From positions 1-64,000 of the forward strand of contig NZ_CP131913.1 in NCBI RefSeq assembly GCF_030704205.1: a stretch of 64,000 bases of DNA, given 5' to 3'. This document shows positions 27,138-34,624 of the stretch, in pieces. This DNA is from Halomonas alkalicola. GTDB lineage: Bacteria > Pseudomonadota > Gammaproteobacteria > Pseudomonadales > Halomonadaceae. Both the position numbers and the translations under genes were made by a program. The notes beneath the pieces are model-generated. The model saw only the letters and a list, made by a program, of their open reading frames with translations, searched no databases and was not told the origin of the DNA. Each line of letters begins with the position of its first letter. Positions within the stretch are counted from its first letter, which is position 1.

Positions 27138-27557
27138 ATGGTAAGTAGAACTAACGTCAGCCGCTATGCTGGAGCGCCGCCGGAGCACGGTGATCACGAC
27201 CGTACCATTGCAGGAGGCCCACTCTATCCCGCGTCAGATGTGTTAGCGGCACTGCAGGACAAGGGGTTGGTGCTGTGGACGCAGCGCTCGATCAGGAGGG
27301 CGCAGGAGCTCGGACTGGATGCCGATGACGTTGCGGACCTACTTCGTTCGGCTTTGCAGCAGGGACGTTACAAAAACAGTGAGTGGTGCCAGCAGAAGCC
27401 CGACGGCCCCTGGGCGGCCAGCGACGTTTACCTGTTGACGCGCCATGAATGGAATGACAGAGCCTTTCGTGAACTCCCAGCACACTACTATCTGAAATTT
27501 GCTTTGGCCAAGAGTGGACGCCTGGTATTGACGGTGTCGTGCCATGTCCAGACCTGA
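27138..27557 (+). CDS. mqsR: MqsR-family toxin
   Basis: Protein of 139 residues with the MqsR/RelE-like mRNA interferase pattern. Segments include LYPASDVLAALQDKGLVLWT, a helix RRAQELGLDADDVADLL, and the C-terminal DVYLLTRHEWND then YYLKFALAKSGRLVLTVSCH, which is the typical beta-sheet end. It would cleave mRNA when freed of its antitoxin. ATG at 27138 is chosen because the open frame upstream runs into the palindromic repeat. It is the first gene of a three-gene operon with an MqsA-like antitoxin and a SecB-like protein. Confidence 0.82.
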   Translation: MVSRTNVSRYAGAPPEHGDHDRTIAGGPLYPASDVLAALQDKGLVLWTQRSIRRAQELGLDADDVADLLRSALQQGRYKNSEWCQQKPDGPWAASDVYLLTRHEWNDRAFRELPAHYYLKFALAKSGRLVLTVSCHVQT

Positions 27558-27572
27558 TGCCAAGGAGGCGCT

Positions 27573-28196
27573 ATGACAGCCCACCAGGATATGCTCTGCC
27601 CCATCTGTGAGGCGGGGACGTTGACGCCTCAAATCGCCGAGAACGAGGTGACGTACAAGGGCCATACACGGAGCCTGCCGTTGCTGATGTCTGTCTGCCA
27701 GGCCTGCGGTTCCGAGCAGGCCAGTGCCCAGCAGACGCGCGACAACAAGCGCACGATGCTGGCCTTCCGCAAGGAGGTGGATGGCCTGTTGACGGGGGCC
27801 GAGCTGCGTGCACTGCGAGACCGCCTGGGTATCTCCCAGGCACAGGCCGCACGGTTGTTCGGCGGCGGTCCGGTCGCCTTCTCCAAGTATGAGAACGATG
27901 ATGTGGCCCAGTCCGAGGCCATGGACCGCCTGATTCGACTGGCGGCGGATGTGCCGCAGGCATTGCGCTGGCTGGCACAACGTGCCGGGGACGCTGAACT
28001 GGCGAGCGCTGTTACCACCCAGGGATTCTGTGATTACCTGGCTGCCATGGGGCGCTACGCGCAAACCGTTGCCGTGCTGTCCCGTTCGATCGATGTCCAG
28101 CATCGTTACTCCGAGCCCCGGCAGGTCATTCGATTGTCGCGTATTGGTGAAGATCACGGCCGCTGGACCCAGCGCGAGGAAACCCTAGTGCTCTGA
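27573..28196 (+). CDS. mqsA: MqsA-family antitoxin
   Basis: Protein of 207 residues in two parts: an N-terminal zinc-binding domain with CPICEAGTL and CQACGSEQ (two CxxC pairs), and a C-terminal HTH near residues 70-130 (LRDRLGISQAQAARLFGGGP then AFSKYENDD) as in MqsA. It carries a tail of about 70 residues beyond E. coli MqsA, which may be the chaperone-addiction region seen in toxin-antitoxin-chaperone systems. An AAGGAGG ribosome site lies between it and the toxin stop 16 bases upstream. It should neutralise MqsR and repress the operon. Confidence 0.85.
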   Translation: MTAHQDMLCPICEAGTLTPQIAENEVTYKGHTRSLPLLMSVCQACGSEQASAQQTRDNKRTMLAFRKEVDGLLTGAELRALRDRLGISQAQAARLFGGGPVAFSKYENDDVAQSEAMDRLIRLAADVPQALRWLAQRAGDAELASAVTTQGFCDYLAAMGRYAQTVAVLSRSIDVQHRYSEPRQVIRLSRIGEDHGRWTQREETLVL

Positions 28197-28209
28197 AGGA
28201 GCCCATGGC

Positions 28210-28704
28210 ATGAGCGTCCAACTGCAAATGTCCCCCCTGCAGCTCAAGGAGCTGCTGTATAAAAAGATTTTGATAGAAGCGGCGGTGGATCTGACTGAGG
28301 CGGAGGGCTACTGGGCGCCAACCTTCGACTTCGAAGGAGTGAAGTTGGTGGCCGATCTTGCCGTTGGTTTCGCCAAGGGCCAGCAGGACGATCCCAGGCA
28401 GTTCATGGTCGAAATGACGGTGGCGATCCCCAACAATCCAGAAGATGGCAAGCGGGCCCCTTATACCCTAGATATCCAGGCCCAGGCATGGATTGAAGTC
28501 GCCGATGGCATTCCCAAGGACAAGCGGCGTGAGATCGTGGAGGTCAATGGCGCCTCCCTGATCCTCGGCGCGATTCGTGAGCTGGTATTGCAGGTAACCG
28601 GGAGGTCCGGGCTAGGCCCCATGCTGCTGCCGACGCTGCGATTCCTCCCGCAGCCAGCCCCGGGGTCAGACCCTTCGGCAAACTTAGGCAAAACCCACGC
28701 CTAA
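28210..28704 (+). CDS. SecB-like chaperone of a toxin-antitoxin-chaperone operon
   Basis: Protein of 164 residues resembling SecB-like chaperones: a beta-rich N-terminal half (MSPLQLKELLYKKILIEAAV, then LVADLAVGFAKG) and a C-terminal helix INGA/ILGAIRELVLQVTGRS followed by GPMLLPTLRF, which is the SecB GP-x-LP-x-x-F signature. It starts 13 bases after the MqsA-like gene. In TAC systems the chaperone binds the antitoxin tail and is needed for its stability. The last 15 residues ([14 protein letters not shown]) and stop are translated from the palindromic repeat at 28662, so the native C-terminus was altered. Confidence 0.7.
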   Translation: MSVQLQMSPLQLKELLYKKILIEAAVDLTEAEGYWAPTFDFEGVKLVADLAVGFAKGQQDDPRQFMVEMTVAIPNNPEDGKRAPYTLDIQAQAWIEVADGIPKDKRREIVEVNGASLILGAIRELVLQVTGRSGLGPMLLPTLRFLPQPAPGSDPSANLGKTHA

Positions 28705-28765
28705 GTGTCCCGAAGTGTCCGACCCCTGCGGCCGAGCCCCGCTTAGGGGTCGTACCCTAAAGTTG
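28662..28765. repeat. composite palindromic repeat, copy 10 (inside SecB-like gene end)
   Basis: A type A palindrome (28662-28727) is followed by GCGGCCGAGCCCC and a half-unit GCTTAGGGGTCGTACCCTAA. The left arm is translated as the C-terminus of the SecB-like protein. Confidence 0.85.
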
Positions 28766-28786
28766 ACTTCGGTAAAGCGCGGTAAT

Positions 28787-28813
28787 GAAAAGCCCGCCTA
28801 CGGGGCGGGTGCC
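28787..28813 (-). terminator. rho-independent terminator of the small minus-strand gene
   Basis: On the minus strand: CCCGCC-CCGTA-GGCGGG followed by CTTTTC, starting 18 bases past the stop of the 52-residue gene. On the plus strand the same stem has no T run. Confidence 0.7.
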
Positions 28814-28830
28814 TGGACGACGACGAAGGA

Positions 28831-28989
28831 TCAAGAAGACTTGTGAGCTGCCTTCTGCAGCACCAGCTGTTGACGCTGGTTGGCGCGTTCAATCACCTGA
28901 CGATAGACATCACGCTTGCGCTCAGGGCTGGCGTCGCGGATGAATGCGGACAGGGGGCTGCTGCAGGTCTTGGCGTCTTTGGTCATCAT
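28831..28989 (-). CDS. small conserved-looking protein, 52 residues
   Basis: A short minus-strand gene starting MMTKDAKTCSSPLSAFIRD and continuing as a charged amphipathic helix (SPERKRDVYRQVIERANQR) to the end. A good ribosome site (GAGGAAG) lies eight bases before the first ATG, and a terminator hairpin follows the stop, so this strand is preferred over the overlapping plus-strand frame. I do not know a function; the composition suggests a small cytoplasmic helical protein. It stands alone between two palindromic repeats. Confidence 0.7.
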   Translation of the reverse strand: MMTKDAKTCSSPLSAFIRDASPERKRDVYRQVIERANQRQQLVLQKAAHKSS

Positions 28990-29076
28990 AGCGGCTTCCT
29001 CGTCTTCTCGGCGAGCTTCTGCAGAAGAGGCTGGCGAGCGTATCCTTCGGCAATGTAGGTGTCAATTCAGCCCACC

Positions 29077-29142
29077 GGGGTCAGGCCCTTCGGCAAACTT
29101 AGGCAAAACCCCCGCCTAAGTGTGCCGAAGTGTCCGACCCCT
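29077..29142. repeat. REPIN-type palindromic repeat, copy 11
   Basis: GGGGTCAGGCCCTTCGGCAA, CTTAGGC, loop, GCCTAAGTGTGCCGAAGTGT, CCGACCCC. It is followed by TTTGACCCTCCGCCCG, also seen after the copy at 36242. Confidence 0.87.
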
Positions 29143-29240
29143 GCCTTTGACCCTCCGCCCGGTTGGCGCCGTCGTCATCCGCCCCTGGGTCAAGCCCGAG
29201 CACGTGCTTGGCCATGCGAGTGGCCTGCTTCATCAGCCCT

Positions 29241-29285
29241 CGGGGTCAGGCCCTTAAGGGCGCTTAGGGGTCGGAGCCTTAAGGT
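29241..29285. repeat. type C repeat, copy 12
   Basis: GGGGTCAGGCCCTTAAGGGC, GCTTAGGGGTCGGAGCCTTA, AGGTGACTT. It sits just upstream of the operator-like repeat of the second TIGR04255 module. The roughly 100 bases between this and copy 11 show no gene. Confidence 0.8.
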
Positions 29286-29338
29286 GACTTTGAGCTCTGT
29301 CGAACGCCTGGGCCAAGTGGTGGTCTGTGGTAGTCGTG

Positions 29339-29357
29339 TGTATAGTTGAGTGTATAG
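29339..29357 (+). promoter_or_regulatory. operator-like direct repeat (TGTATAG x2, 12-bp period)
   Basis: TGTATAGT at 29339-29346 and TGTATAG at 29351-29357, spaced exactly 12 bases as in the first TIGR04255 module (13473-13491), and 22 bases before the ATG at 29380. The shared form is TGTAWAGT-N4-TGTAWAG. Confidence 0.5.
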
Positions 29358-29379
29358 TTTTCTGATGGGGGGAGCACTG

Positions 29380-30183
29380 ATGGGCCAGTCGGTCCGCTAT
29401 CCCAAGCTGGAACGCCAGCCGCTGTCGCTGGTGCTGGCAGAGTTTCGTTTCTCGCCCCTGCAGGCGTCGGTAAGTCGTCTGTTTGCCTTGCAGGAACAGA
29501 TGCAGCAGGCCTTCGGCAAGCTGGAGGAGTACACCACTCACACCCTGCGTCTGGCACCGGACGGCAGCCAGGAGAAGGCCAGCGGCTGGGGGTTCCTGTT
29601 CCGTGCCGAGGCGGGGGATAGCCTGGTTCTGGTCGAGCCGGAACGACTGGTTTATATCACGTCCCACTACCCTCGATTTCCGGCCTTTGCCGCACGCTGC
29701 ATGGAGGCGGTGACCCTGCTGGAAGAGGCCCTGGCACCCGGCCAGCTGCTGCGCGTCGGGTTGCGTTTCAATGATGTGGTGGTGCCCGGCCAGGGGGAGT
29801 CGCTGGAGGCCTACCTGGACAGCAGCCTGCTGCCGCCGGCTGCCCTGGCGTCTCTGGCAGGCCCACTGGCAGGGCACCGTACTGAAACCCAGGTGGAGAC
29901 CGATGCGGGGCGACTTGTGGTGCGCGCCCTGGTGAGCGGGCACGGCCTTGCGGTGATGCCGGATATCGACCCGCATGTTCAGCTGGCCCAGCCGGACGAG
30001 GTGCCTCGCGACAGGCTCACCGCTGTGCTCGATTTCGATCACTTCTGGCGCGCCGAGCAGAACCAGGCCGAGGCGTTTTCTCGGGTGGCGGTTCACCGCC
30101 GCCTGGAGGCGCTTCATGAACCCGCGAGGGAGGCCTTCTGGCGCGTTACCACCGAGTGGGCAAGGAGGGAGCGATGGTCCTAG
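29380..30183 (+). CDS. TIGR04255 family protein, module 2
   Basis: Protein of about 267 residues of the TIGR04255 family: PLSLVLAEFRFSPL near the N-terminus, a central VYITSHYPRFPAFAARCMEA and the hallmark LLRVGLRFNDVVV near residue 128. It corresponds segment by segment to the module 1 protein at 13.5 kb but is clearly diverged. ATG at 29380 has a GGGGGGAG ribosome site; ATG at 29365 is possible. It overlaps its HTH partner by 10 bases. Confidence 0.75.
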   Translation: MGQSVRYPKLERQPLSLVLAEFRFSPLQASVSRLFALQEQMQQAFGKLEEYTTHTLRLAPDGSQEKASGWGFLFRAEAGDSLVLVEPERLVYITSHYPRFPAFAARCMEAVTLLEEALAPGQLLRVGLRFNDVVVPGQGESLEAYLDSSLLPPAALASLAGPLAGHRTETQVETDAGRLVVRALVSGHGLAVMPDIDPHVQLAQPDEVPRDRLTAVLDFDHFWRAEQNQAEAFSRVAVHRRLEALHEPAREAFWRVTTEWARRERWS

Positions 30184-30743
30184 TCATCCAGAGCCAAGCA
30201 CCGGCACAGCCTCAACTGGCAGAGCTGGGCTGGGGGGATACGGCTTTCACTGATTGGCTGCTGGACAGCAGCGGCGGCTCTGTGCGGCGCTTCTTTTCAG
30301 ACGCTTCAGGGAGCCGGAGGGGCCTGCGTCAGCTGCCCGGCCTGCGGGCTGGGGACGAGGCGAATGGCAACGGTAGCGCCGCATCGCCTCTGGTGCAGCG
30401 GCTGGACGCTATTGCCGACAGCTTTGCGCTGAATCACCAGCAGCTGGCAGATGCCTGCGGAGTCTCCCGTGCCGCCTTGTATGCCTGGCGGGATGGCTCA
30501 GAGCCTCGGCGGGGCGCCCTGCAGCGTATTTCGGCCCTGCATCGGGCGGCACTCGATTGGCAACGCTCCGGTTTTCCCCGGCCAACTGCCACCCTGCAGC
30601 TGCCTCTGTTCAAGCAGCACAGCCTGCTGGACCTGCTCTGTGCCACACCGTTGGATCTCGAGGCTATCCACTTTCTGGGAATGCGTCTGGCGCTTCGCGA
30701 CACGGAAGTCTCGGCAGGCGAGCTGTATGACCCGTTCCGGTGA
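30174..30743 (+). CDS. HTH protein paired with TIGR04255, module 2
   Basis: Protein of 189 residues. A glycine/serine-rich N-terminal 75 residues precedes an HTH at about residues 75-115 (LVQRLDAIADSFALNHQQLA, then GVSRAALYAWRDGSEPR), followed by a helical tail. The recognition helix region (SR..LYAW..GSEPR) closely matches the module 1 partner (SRPTVYAWLNGQEPR). An AAGGAGGG ribosome site lies inside the end of the TIGR04255 gene. No homologue of the third module 1 gene follows; a TnpB element comes next. Confidence 0.65.
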   Translation: MVLVIQSQAPAQPQLAELGWGDTAFTDWLLDSSGGSVRRFFSDASGSRRGLRQLPGLRAGDEANGNGSAASPLVQRLDAIADSFALNHQQLADACGVSRAALYAWRDGSEPRRGALQRISALHRAALDWQRSGFPRPTATLQLPLFKQHSLLDLLCATPLDLEAIHFLGMRLALRDTEVSAGELYDPFR

Positions 30744-30770
30744 GAGCGCGTGACCAAAAGGCGCGACAAG

Positions 30771-30791
30771 CCTCGGCACTTCAGGCCGAGG
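30771..30791. repeat. hairpin at left end of the TnpB element
   Basis: CCTCGGC-ACTTCAG-GCCGAGG, a seven-base-pair stem 65 bases before the tnpB start, followed by a TATAAT-like box near 30821. Subterminal hairpins of this kind mark the ends of IS200/IS605 elements. The exact left cleavage site was not identified. Confidence 0.5.
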
Positions 30792-31217
30792 AAGGATAGC
30801 GCGGACGCCGAAGGCGTCCTATAATGCTGGATGCATATACAAACTCTGAGTCTTTATGCAACGCCTCCAAGCCTTCAAATATGAGCTGATGCCCAACGGC
30901 GAGCAGGTGCGGAAAATGCGCCAGTTTGCCGGCATGGCGCGGTTCGTTTTCAACCGGGGGCTGGCGTTGCAAAAGGAGCAGTATGAAGCCGGTGAGAAGA
31001 AGTTGGGCTACGCGGCTTTGTGCAAGCAACTCACCGGCTGGCGCAATAGCGCCGAGACACCTTGGCTCCGGGATGGCCCGATCCACCCGCTCCAGCAGTC
31101 GCTGAAGGATCTGGAGCGCGCCTACGCTAACTTCTTCGCCAAGCGTGCAGACTTCCCGCGCTTCAAGAAGAAAGGGCAGCGCGACAGCTTCCGCTATCCC
31201 GATCCGAAACAGATCAA

Positions 31218-32935
31218 CCCGCCTTATTCACGAGGGCGCTGATTGAGCGGTCTGAAGGTACTGGCTGTTGGCATTGCTTATCAGGATTCGCCTCTTCAGC
31301 GCGAGTGGCTGTTGAGTAATGCCAGAACGCAGCCCTTTTCCTACTTACTTATAGCTCTTTGGAATCAATGGCGGCCGTCCAAGCAGCCGTGATCGCCGAC
31401 CGCCGCTCCGGTCGCTCGCTTTCTGATGCTGTGGTGGTCTCGCAGGAGCGTCAGCTCAGTGCGGTCAGCTTCGGTAGCCCCTTCAGCAGCGTCGGCCACC
31501 ACTTGTCGGCGGCGGCACCCAGATGAACGGTGATTCGCCGAGCGTGCAGCCTCAGCGTGGCGGCGACCTTGAGCACCTGCTCGCGCATCCGGCTCAGGCT
31601 CCAGCCTTGTCGGGTTTGCCGCTCCAGGAGGCAGCGCAGGCCATGCAGGACCTGGTAGGCGTAGAGACTGAGCAGCAAGCTCACCTCGTTGCGCGCCATC
31701 ACGTCCTGAACGGTGGAGGCGCCGCGATCGGTCGACGAGAGGTGCACGTCGAGCGCCGACTTCACTTCGCCCATGTGCGCCTCGGCGCTGCCGCGCTTGC
31801 GATAGAGTGCTAGGACCTTCTCTGGCGGCCAGTCGAACTTGCTGAGGTTGGTGACCAGGAAGAAGGCATGCAGCAGCAGGTCATCGGGGCGCTCCTGCAC
31901 GACCAGCACGACGCGCCGTGGTGCCGGCCAGGAACCGGCTTGGTACTCAAGGTCATGGCACCATTCTCGAGGCTGTTCAGGCGGTCGGCCGCGGGGCCGC
32001 TTCAGGTAGGGCGCCGCCAATTTTTGCAGGCCCTTGTGGCTGCGTAACCGGCCCAGATACTCGATGTCGCGCTCTTCCAGCGCCTCCAGCGTGTCGTTGT
32101 CGGTGAATCCGGCATCGATGCGCACCCGAACCTGGGCGCCAGTGCTCTCGTTGAGCCGCGTCACCAGATGGGGGATCCATGTATCGGCATTCTCAGCCGG
32201 GCCGGCGTTGCCCTCGCGTAGCAGGCCACCGACCATGTCGCCTGTTTCGGCCAGCGAGGCGACCAGCGGCGAGTAGATGCGGGTACCGTAAAGGCCATGG
32301 TAGGCCGAGCCACCTTGGTGACCGTGGACCTCGATCGGCAGGCCGTCGATGTCCAGCGTCAGCTGCTTGGGGCGCTCGCCGTTCTTCAGCGAGGTCAGGC
32401 GCCAGAGCACCAGCCGCAGCAGGCCTTCGTGCACGGCATCGATGTTGTCGTTGCGGCCGAGGCAGGTCAGCAGCCGCGACAGCGTGGCTTGAGACGGCCG
32501 GTCCTGCGCCAATGGCGTCGTCCCGCGCGCGTCGCTACAGGCCAACTGCCAGAGCGGGTCACGGCGCAGCGTGTCGGTATCGCTGAGATCGATCCAGCCC
32601 ATCGCGCGCTGCAGCACCAGGGTGCGTAGCTGACTGGCCAGGGAGTGGCGGATACGCAGCGGGTGACGCGGATCGACCAGGTTGTCTTCGAGCGCCTCAA
32701 TCACGCCGCTGTTGTCGAGGGCTTCACGCAGCAACAAAGCGCCGCTGTCGCTGGTGGTGCGGTGGCCGCTCAGCTCGACACGGACAGAGCCGTTGCACGA
32801 GGGCGTCCAGGTGGATAGGCTTTCACCCATAGCGGATGGCTCCCTTGGATCAGGTTCTTGGCGGAACACACTGAATTTTCAAGAGGATACCATCCGCTAT
32901 CTTCGTTTTCAGGCCGGTCTCATGAATAAGGCGGG
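31218..32935 (-). mobile_element. IS1380-family insertion sequence, copy 1
   Basis: Element of 1718 bases with terminal inverted repeats starting CCCGCCTTATTCA. It is flanked by a 5-base target duplication ATCAA (31213-31217 and 32936-32940) inside tnpB. A copy of the same length lies in opposite orientation at 46583-48300. Confidence 0.92.
31451..32830 (-). CDS. IS1380-family transposase, copy 1
   Basis: DDE transposase of 459 residues from ATG at 32830 (MGESLSTWTPSCNG); an in-frame extension of 13 residues is possible. Family features are SGALLLREALDNSGVIEALE near the N-terminus, LTLDIDGLPIEVHGHQ (first Asp), RVRIDAGFTDNDTLEALEE (second Asp), and YRKRGSAEAHMGEVKSAL with the catalytic Glu in the Y-x2-R-G-x-AE-x4-E context. 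The translated sequence is identical to that of copy 2 at 46688-48067, which indicates very recent transposition. Confidence 0.93.
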   Translation of the reverse strand: MGESLSTWTPSCNGSVRVELSGHRTTSDSGALLLREALDNSGVIEALEDNLVDPRHPLRIRHSLASQLRTLVLQRAMGWIDLSDTDTLRRDPLWQLACSDARGTTPLAQDRPSQATLSRLLTCLGRNDNIDAVHEGLLRLVLWRLTSLKNGERPKQLTLDIDGLPIEVHGHQGGSAYHGLYGTRIYSPLVASLAETGDMVGGLLREGNAGPAENADTWIPHLVTRLNESTGAQVRVRIDAGFTDNDTLEALEERDIEYLGRLRSHKGLQKLAAPYLKRPRGRPPEQPREWCHDLEYQAGSWPAPRRVVLVVQERPDDLLLHAFFLVTNLSKFDWPPEKVLALYRKRGSAEAHMGEVKSALDVHLSSTDRGASTVQDVMARNEVSLLLSLYAYQVLHGLRCLLERQTRQGWSLSRMREQVLKVAATLRLHARRITVHLGAAADKWWPTLLKGLPKLTALS

Positions 32936-33981
32936 ATCAAGCTCGATCAAGGAAACAGCCGCATCTTCCTGCCCAAGCTCGGCTGGCTGCGTTTTCGCAA
33001 GAGCCGCGAGGTACTGGGGGTGGTGAAGAACGTCACCGTCAGCCAGTCGTCGGGGCGATGGTTCGTCTCGATTCAGACCGAGCGCGAGGTCGCCGTGCCA
33101 GCGCCAACCGGCGGCGCGGTGGGCATCGACCTGGGCGTGGCGCGGTTCGCCACACTCTCCGATGGCAGCTACCTGGCACCCCTCAACAGTGTCAGAACGC
33201 ACCAGGCGGCGCTGCGCAAGGCGCAGCAAGCCATGAGTCGCAAGGTCAAGTTCAGCAACAACTGGAAGAAGGCCAAGGCCCGCGTCCAGAAACGCCAGGC
33301 TCACATCGCCAATGCCCGGCGCGACTACCTGCACAAGGCTTCCACCACGATCAGCCAAAACCACGCGCTCGTGGTGCTGGAAGACCTGCAGGTAGGCAAC
33401 ATGGCGCGCTCGGCCAGAGGCAGTGCCGAGCAGCCAGGCCGCCATGTCCGGCAGAAATCTGGCCTCAACCGCTCGATCCTCGACCAGGGCTGGTACGAGT
33501 TCCGGCGTCAGCTCGACTACAAGTTGGCCTGGCGCGGGGCGCATCTGGTGGTTGTGCCACCGCACAACACCAGCCGCACCTGCCCCGAGTGCGGGCATGT
33601 GGCTGCGGGGAACCGGCGCAGCCAGGCCCGCTTTGCCTGTGTCGAATGTGGCTACCAGGCCAATGCCGACCAGGTCGCGGCCATCAATGTGCTAAGGGCA
33701 GGACATGCCCGGTTCGCCTGTGAAGTGAGTGGTGCAGTCAGGCCGCCAGCAGCAGGAACCCACCGAAGCGACTCAGGAGTGGCTCAATGCCGCGCCTGAG
33801 CGCCGTAGGAATCCTCTTCCTTTCCGCCGTTGGCGGCAGCTGCCTAAGCAGCTGAGGGAGGGGAGGACGTCAATGAGCAAACCACGTCGGCTTGTAAAGC
33901 TGACGACGACGAAGGGGGTGGGCTGCGTCTGCTGCGCCCCCAACACACTGTGCTTGGCACGCCACAAGGAGAAGGATCTTC

Positions 33982-34248
33982 ATGAAGTACGCCGCACTGC
34001 CCATTGGTCTCTTGACCGTGTTTCTGGTCGCCGGCTGTTCGAGCGATAACGAGGCGGAGAGAGTCTATACCGTCGAGGAATACACGGAGGACTTGAGCAT
34101 GGCCGAAGAGGTTGTCGAGCGCTGCCGCAACAACCCCGGCCAGCTGCAGGATGATCCCAACTGCATCAATGCTTCCGAAGCCGTCGCCCGGCATCGACTG
34201 ATCGGCTCCGGCGAGGGTGCCCAGATGCCGAGCATCACCGGCGACTGA
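33982..34248 (+). CDS. EexN-like lipoprotein
   Basis: Lipoprotein of 88 residues with a lipobox LVAGCSS after a hydrophobic signal, then YTVEEYTEDLSMAEEVVERC and RNNPGQLQDDPNCINAS. This pattern, including the two conserved cysteines, is that of EexN-family proteins, named for conjugative entry exclusion. No conjugation genes are nearby, so it may be a relic or may have another envelope role. A ribosome site (AAGGAGAAGG) precedes ATG at 33982. Confidence 0.75.
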   Translation: MKYAALPIGLLTVFLVAGCSSDNEAERVYTVEEYTEDLSMAEEVVERCRNNPGQLQDDPNCINASEAVARHRLIGSGEGAQMPSITGD

Positions 34249-34264
34249 GCACCTCGGATGCCCC

Positions 34265-34340
34265 GGGGTCAGACCCTTAAGCCCGCTTAGGGGTCGTACC
34301 CTTAAGGGAACTTCGAAGCCCGGCCATGTGCCGGGCTTCG
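34265..34340. repeat. type C repeat, copy 13
   Basis: GGGGTCAGACCCTTAAGCCC, GCTTAGGGGTCGTACCCTTA, AGGGAACTTCGAAGCCCGGC, then ATGTGCCGGGCTTC. It is closely similar to the copy at 24601 and lies immediately downstream of the lipoprotein gene. The stem GAAGCCCGGC/GCCGGGCTTC could act as a terminator. Confidence 0.82.
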
Positions 34341-34496
34341 GCGTTGTTGCTGCGCGAGGAGGCTGATTCCTGCGCCAGCCCGTGGCATCGCCGGCGGCTG
34401 CCTGAGAAGTGGGCAGCGTTGCCTGCTAGGGTGGGGGGAGGGCAGTGCCTTTGCCTGTAACGCTGTCCCATGTCGCAGACTGGGGCCTGCTGAATG

Positions 34497-34609
34497 TTTC
34501 CCTAGCGGGATACAAACCGCCCTGCTGCCAGCAGAGAGAGAATTTTCCCGATAGGGATAATTACATTGACACCGGCGTCGAAGGCTCTTAATTTTCCCTA
34601 ACGGGAAAA
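34497..34609 (+). promoter_or_regulatory. hipBA promoter with three HipB-type operators
   Basis: Three inverted-repeat sites, TTTCCCTAGCGGGATA (34497), TTTTCCCGATAGGGATAA (34543) and TTTTCCCTAACGGGAAAA (34592), are spaced 46 and 49 bases apart. A promoter candidate, TTGACA at 34566 and TAATTT at 34589 with a 17-base spacer, runs into the third site. This is the expected arrangement for autorepression by HipB. Confidence 0.7.
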
Positions 34610-34624
34610 CTATTGGAGCGTTTC

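Larger units (their letters stand above)
30856..33799 (+). pseudogene. tnpB: IS200/IS605-family TnpB, split by IS1380 insertion
   Basis: Residues 1-119 lie at 30856-31212 and the remainder at 32936-33799. Joining them across one ATCAA copy restores an uninterrupted frame of about 406 residues (PDPKQ then IKLDQGNSRIFLPKLGWL). The RuvC-type nuclease residues are intact in the second part: GIDLGVARFATL (Asp), VVLEDLQVGNMA (Glu) and NADQVAAINVL (Asp), with two CxxC zinc pairs (CPECGH and CVECGY). No TnpA is present, so the element was non-autonomous or TnpB-only. The region after the stop (33803-33872) has the CTTCCT/GGGAGGGGAGGACGTCAA end typical of these elements and is where a guide RNA scaffold would be. 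Confidence 0.88.

Noticed and set aside
28843..29058. Plus-strand 71-codon frame
   Set aside because: It has no ribosome site. The opposite strand has a better start, ribosome site and terminator for the 52-residue gene.
30856..31242. A short independent gene of 128 codons
   Set aside because: It is the N-terminus of TnpB running into the IS1380 end. Its last codons (NPPYSRGR) are IS sequence.
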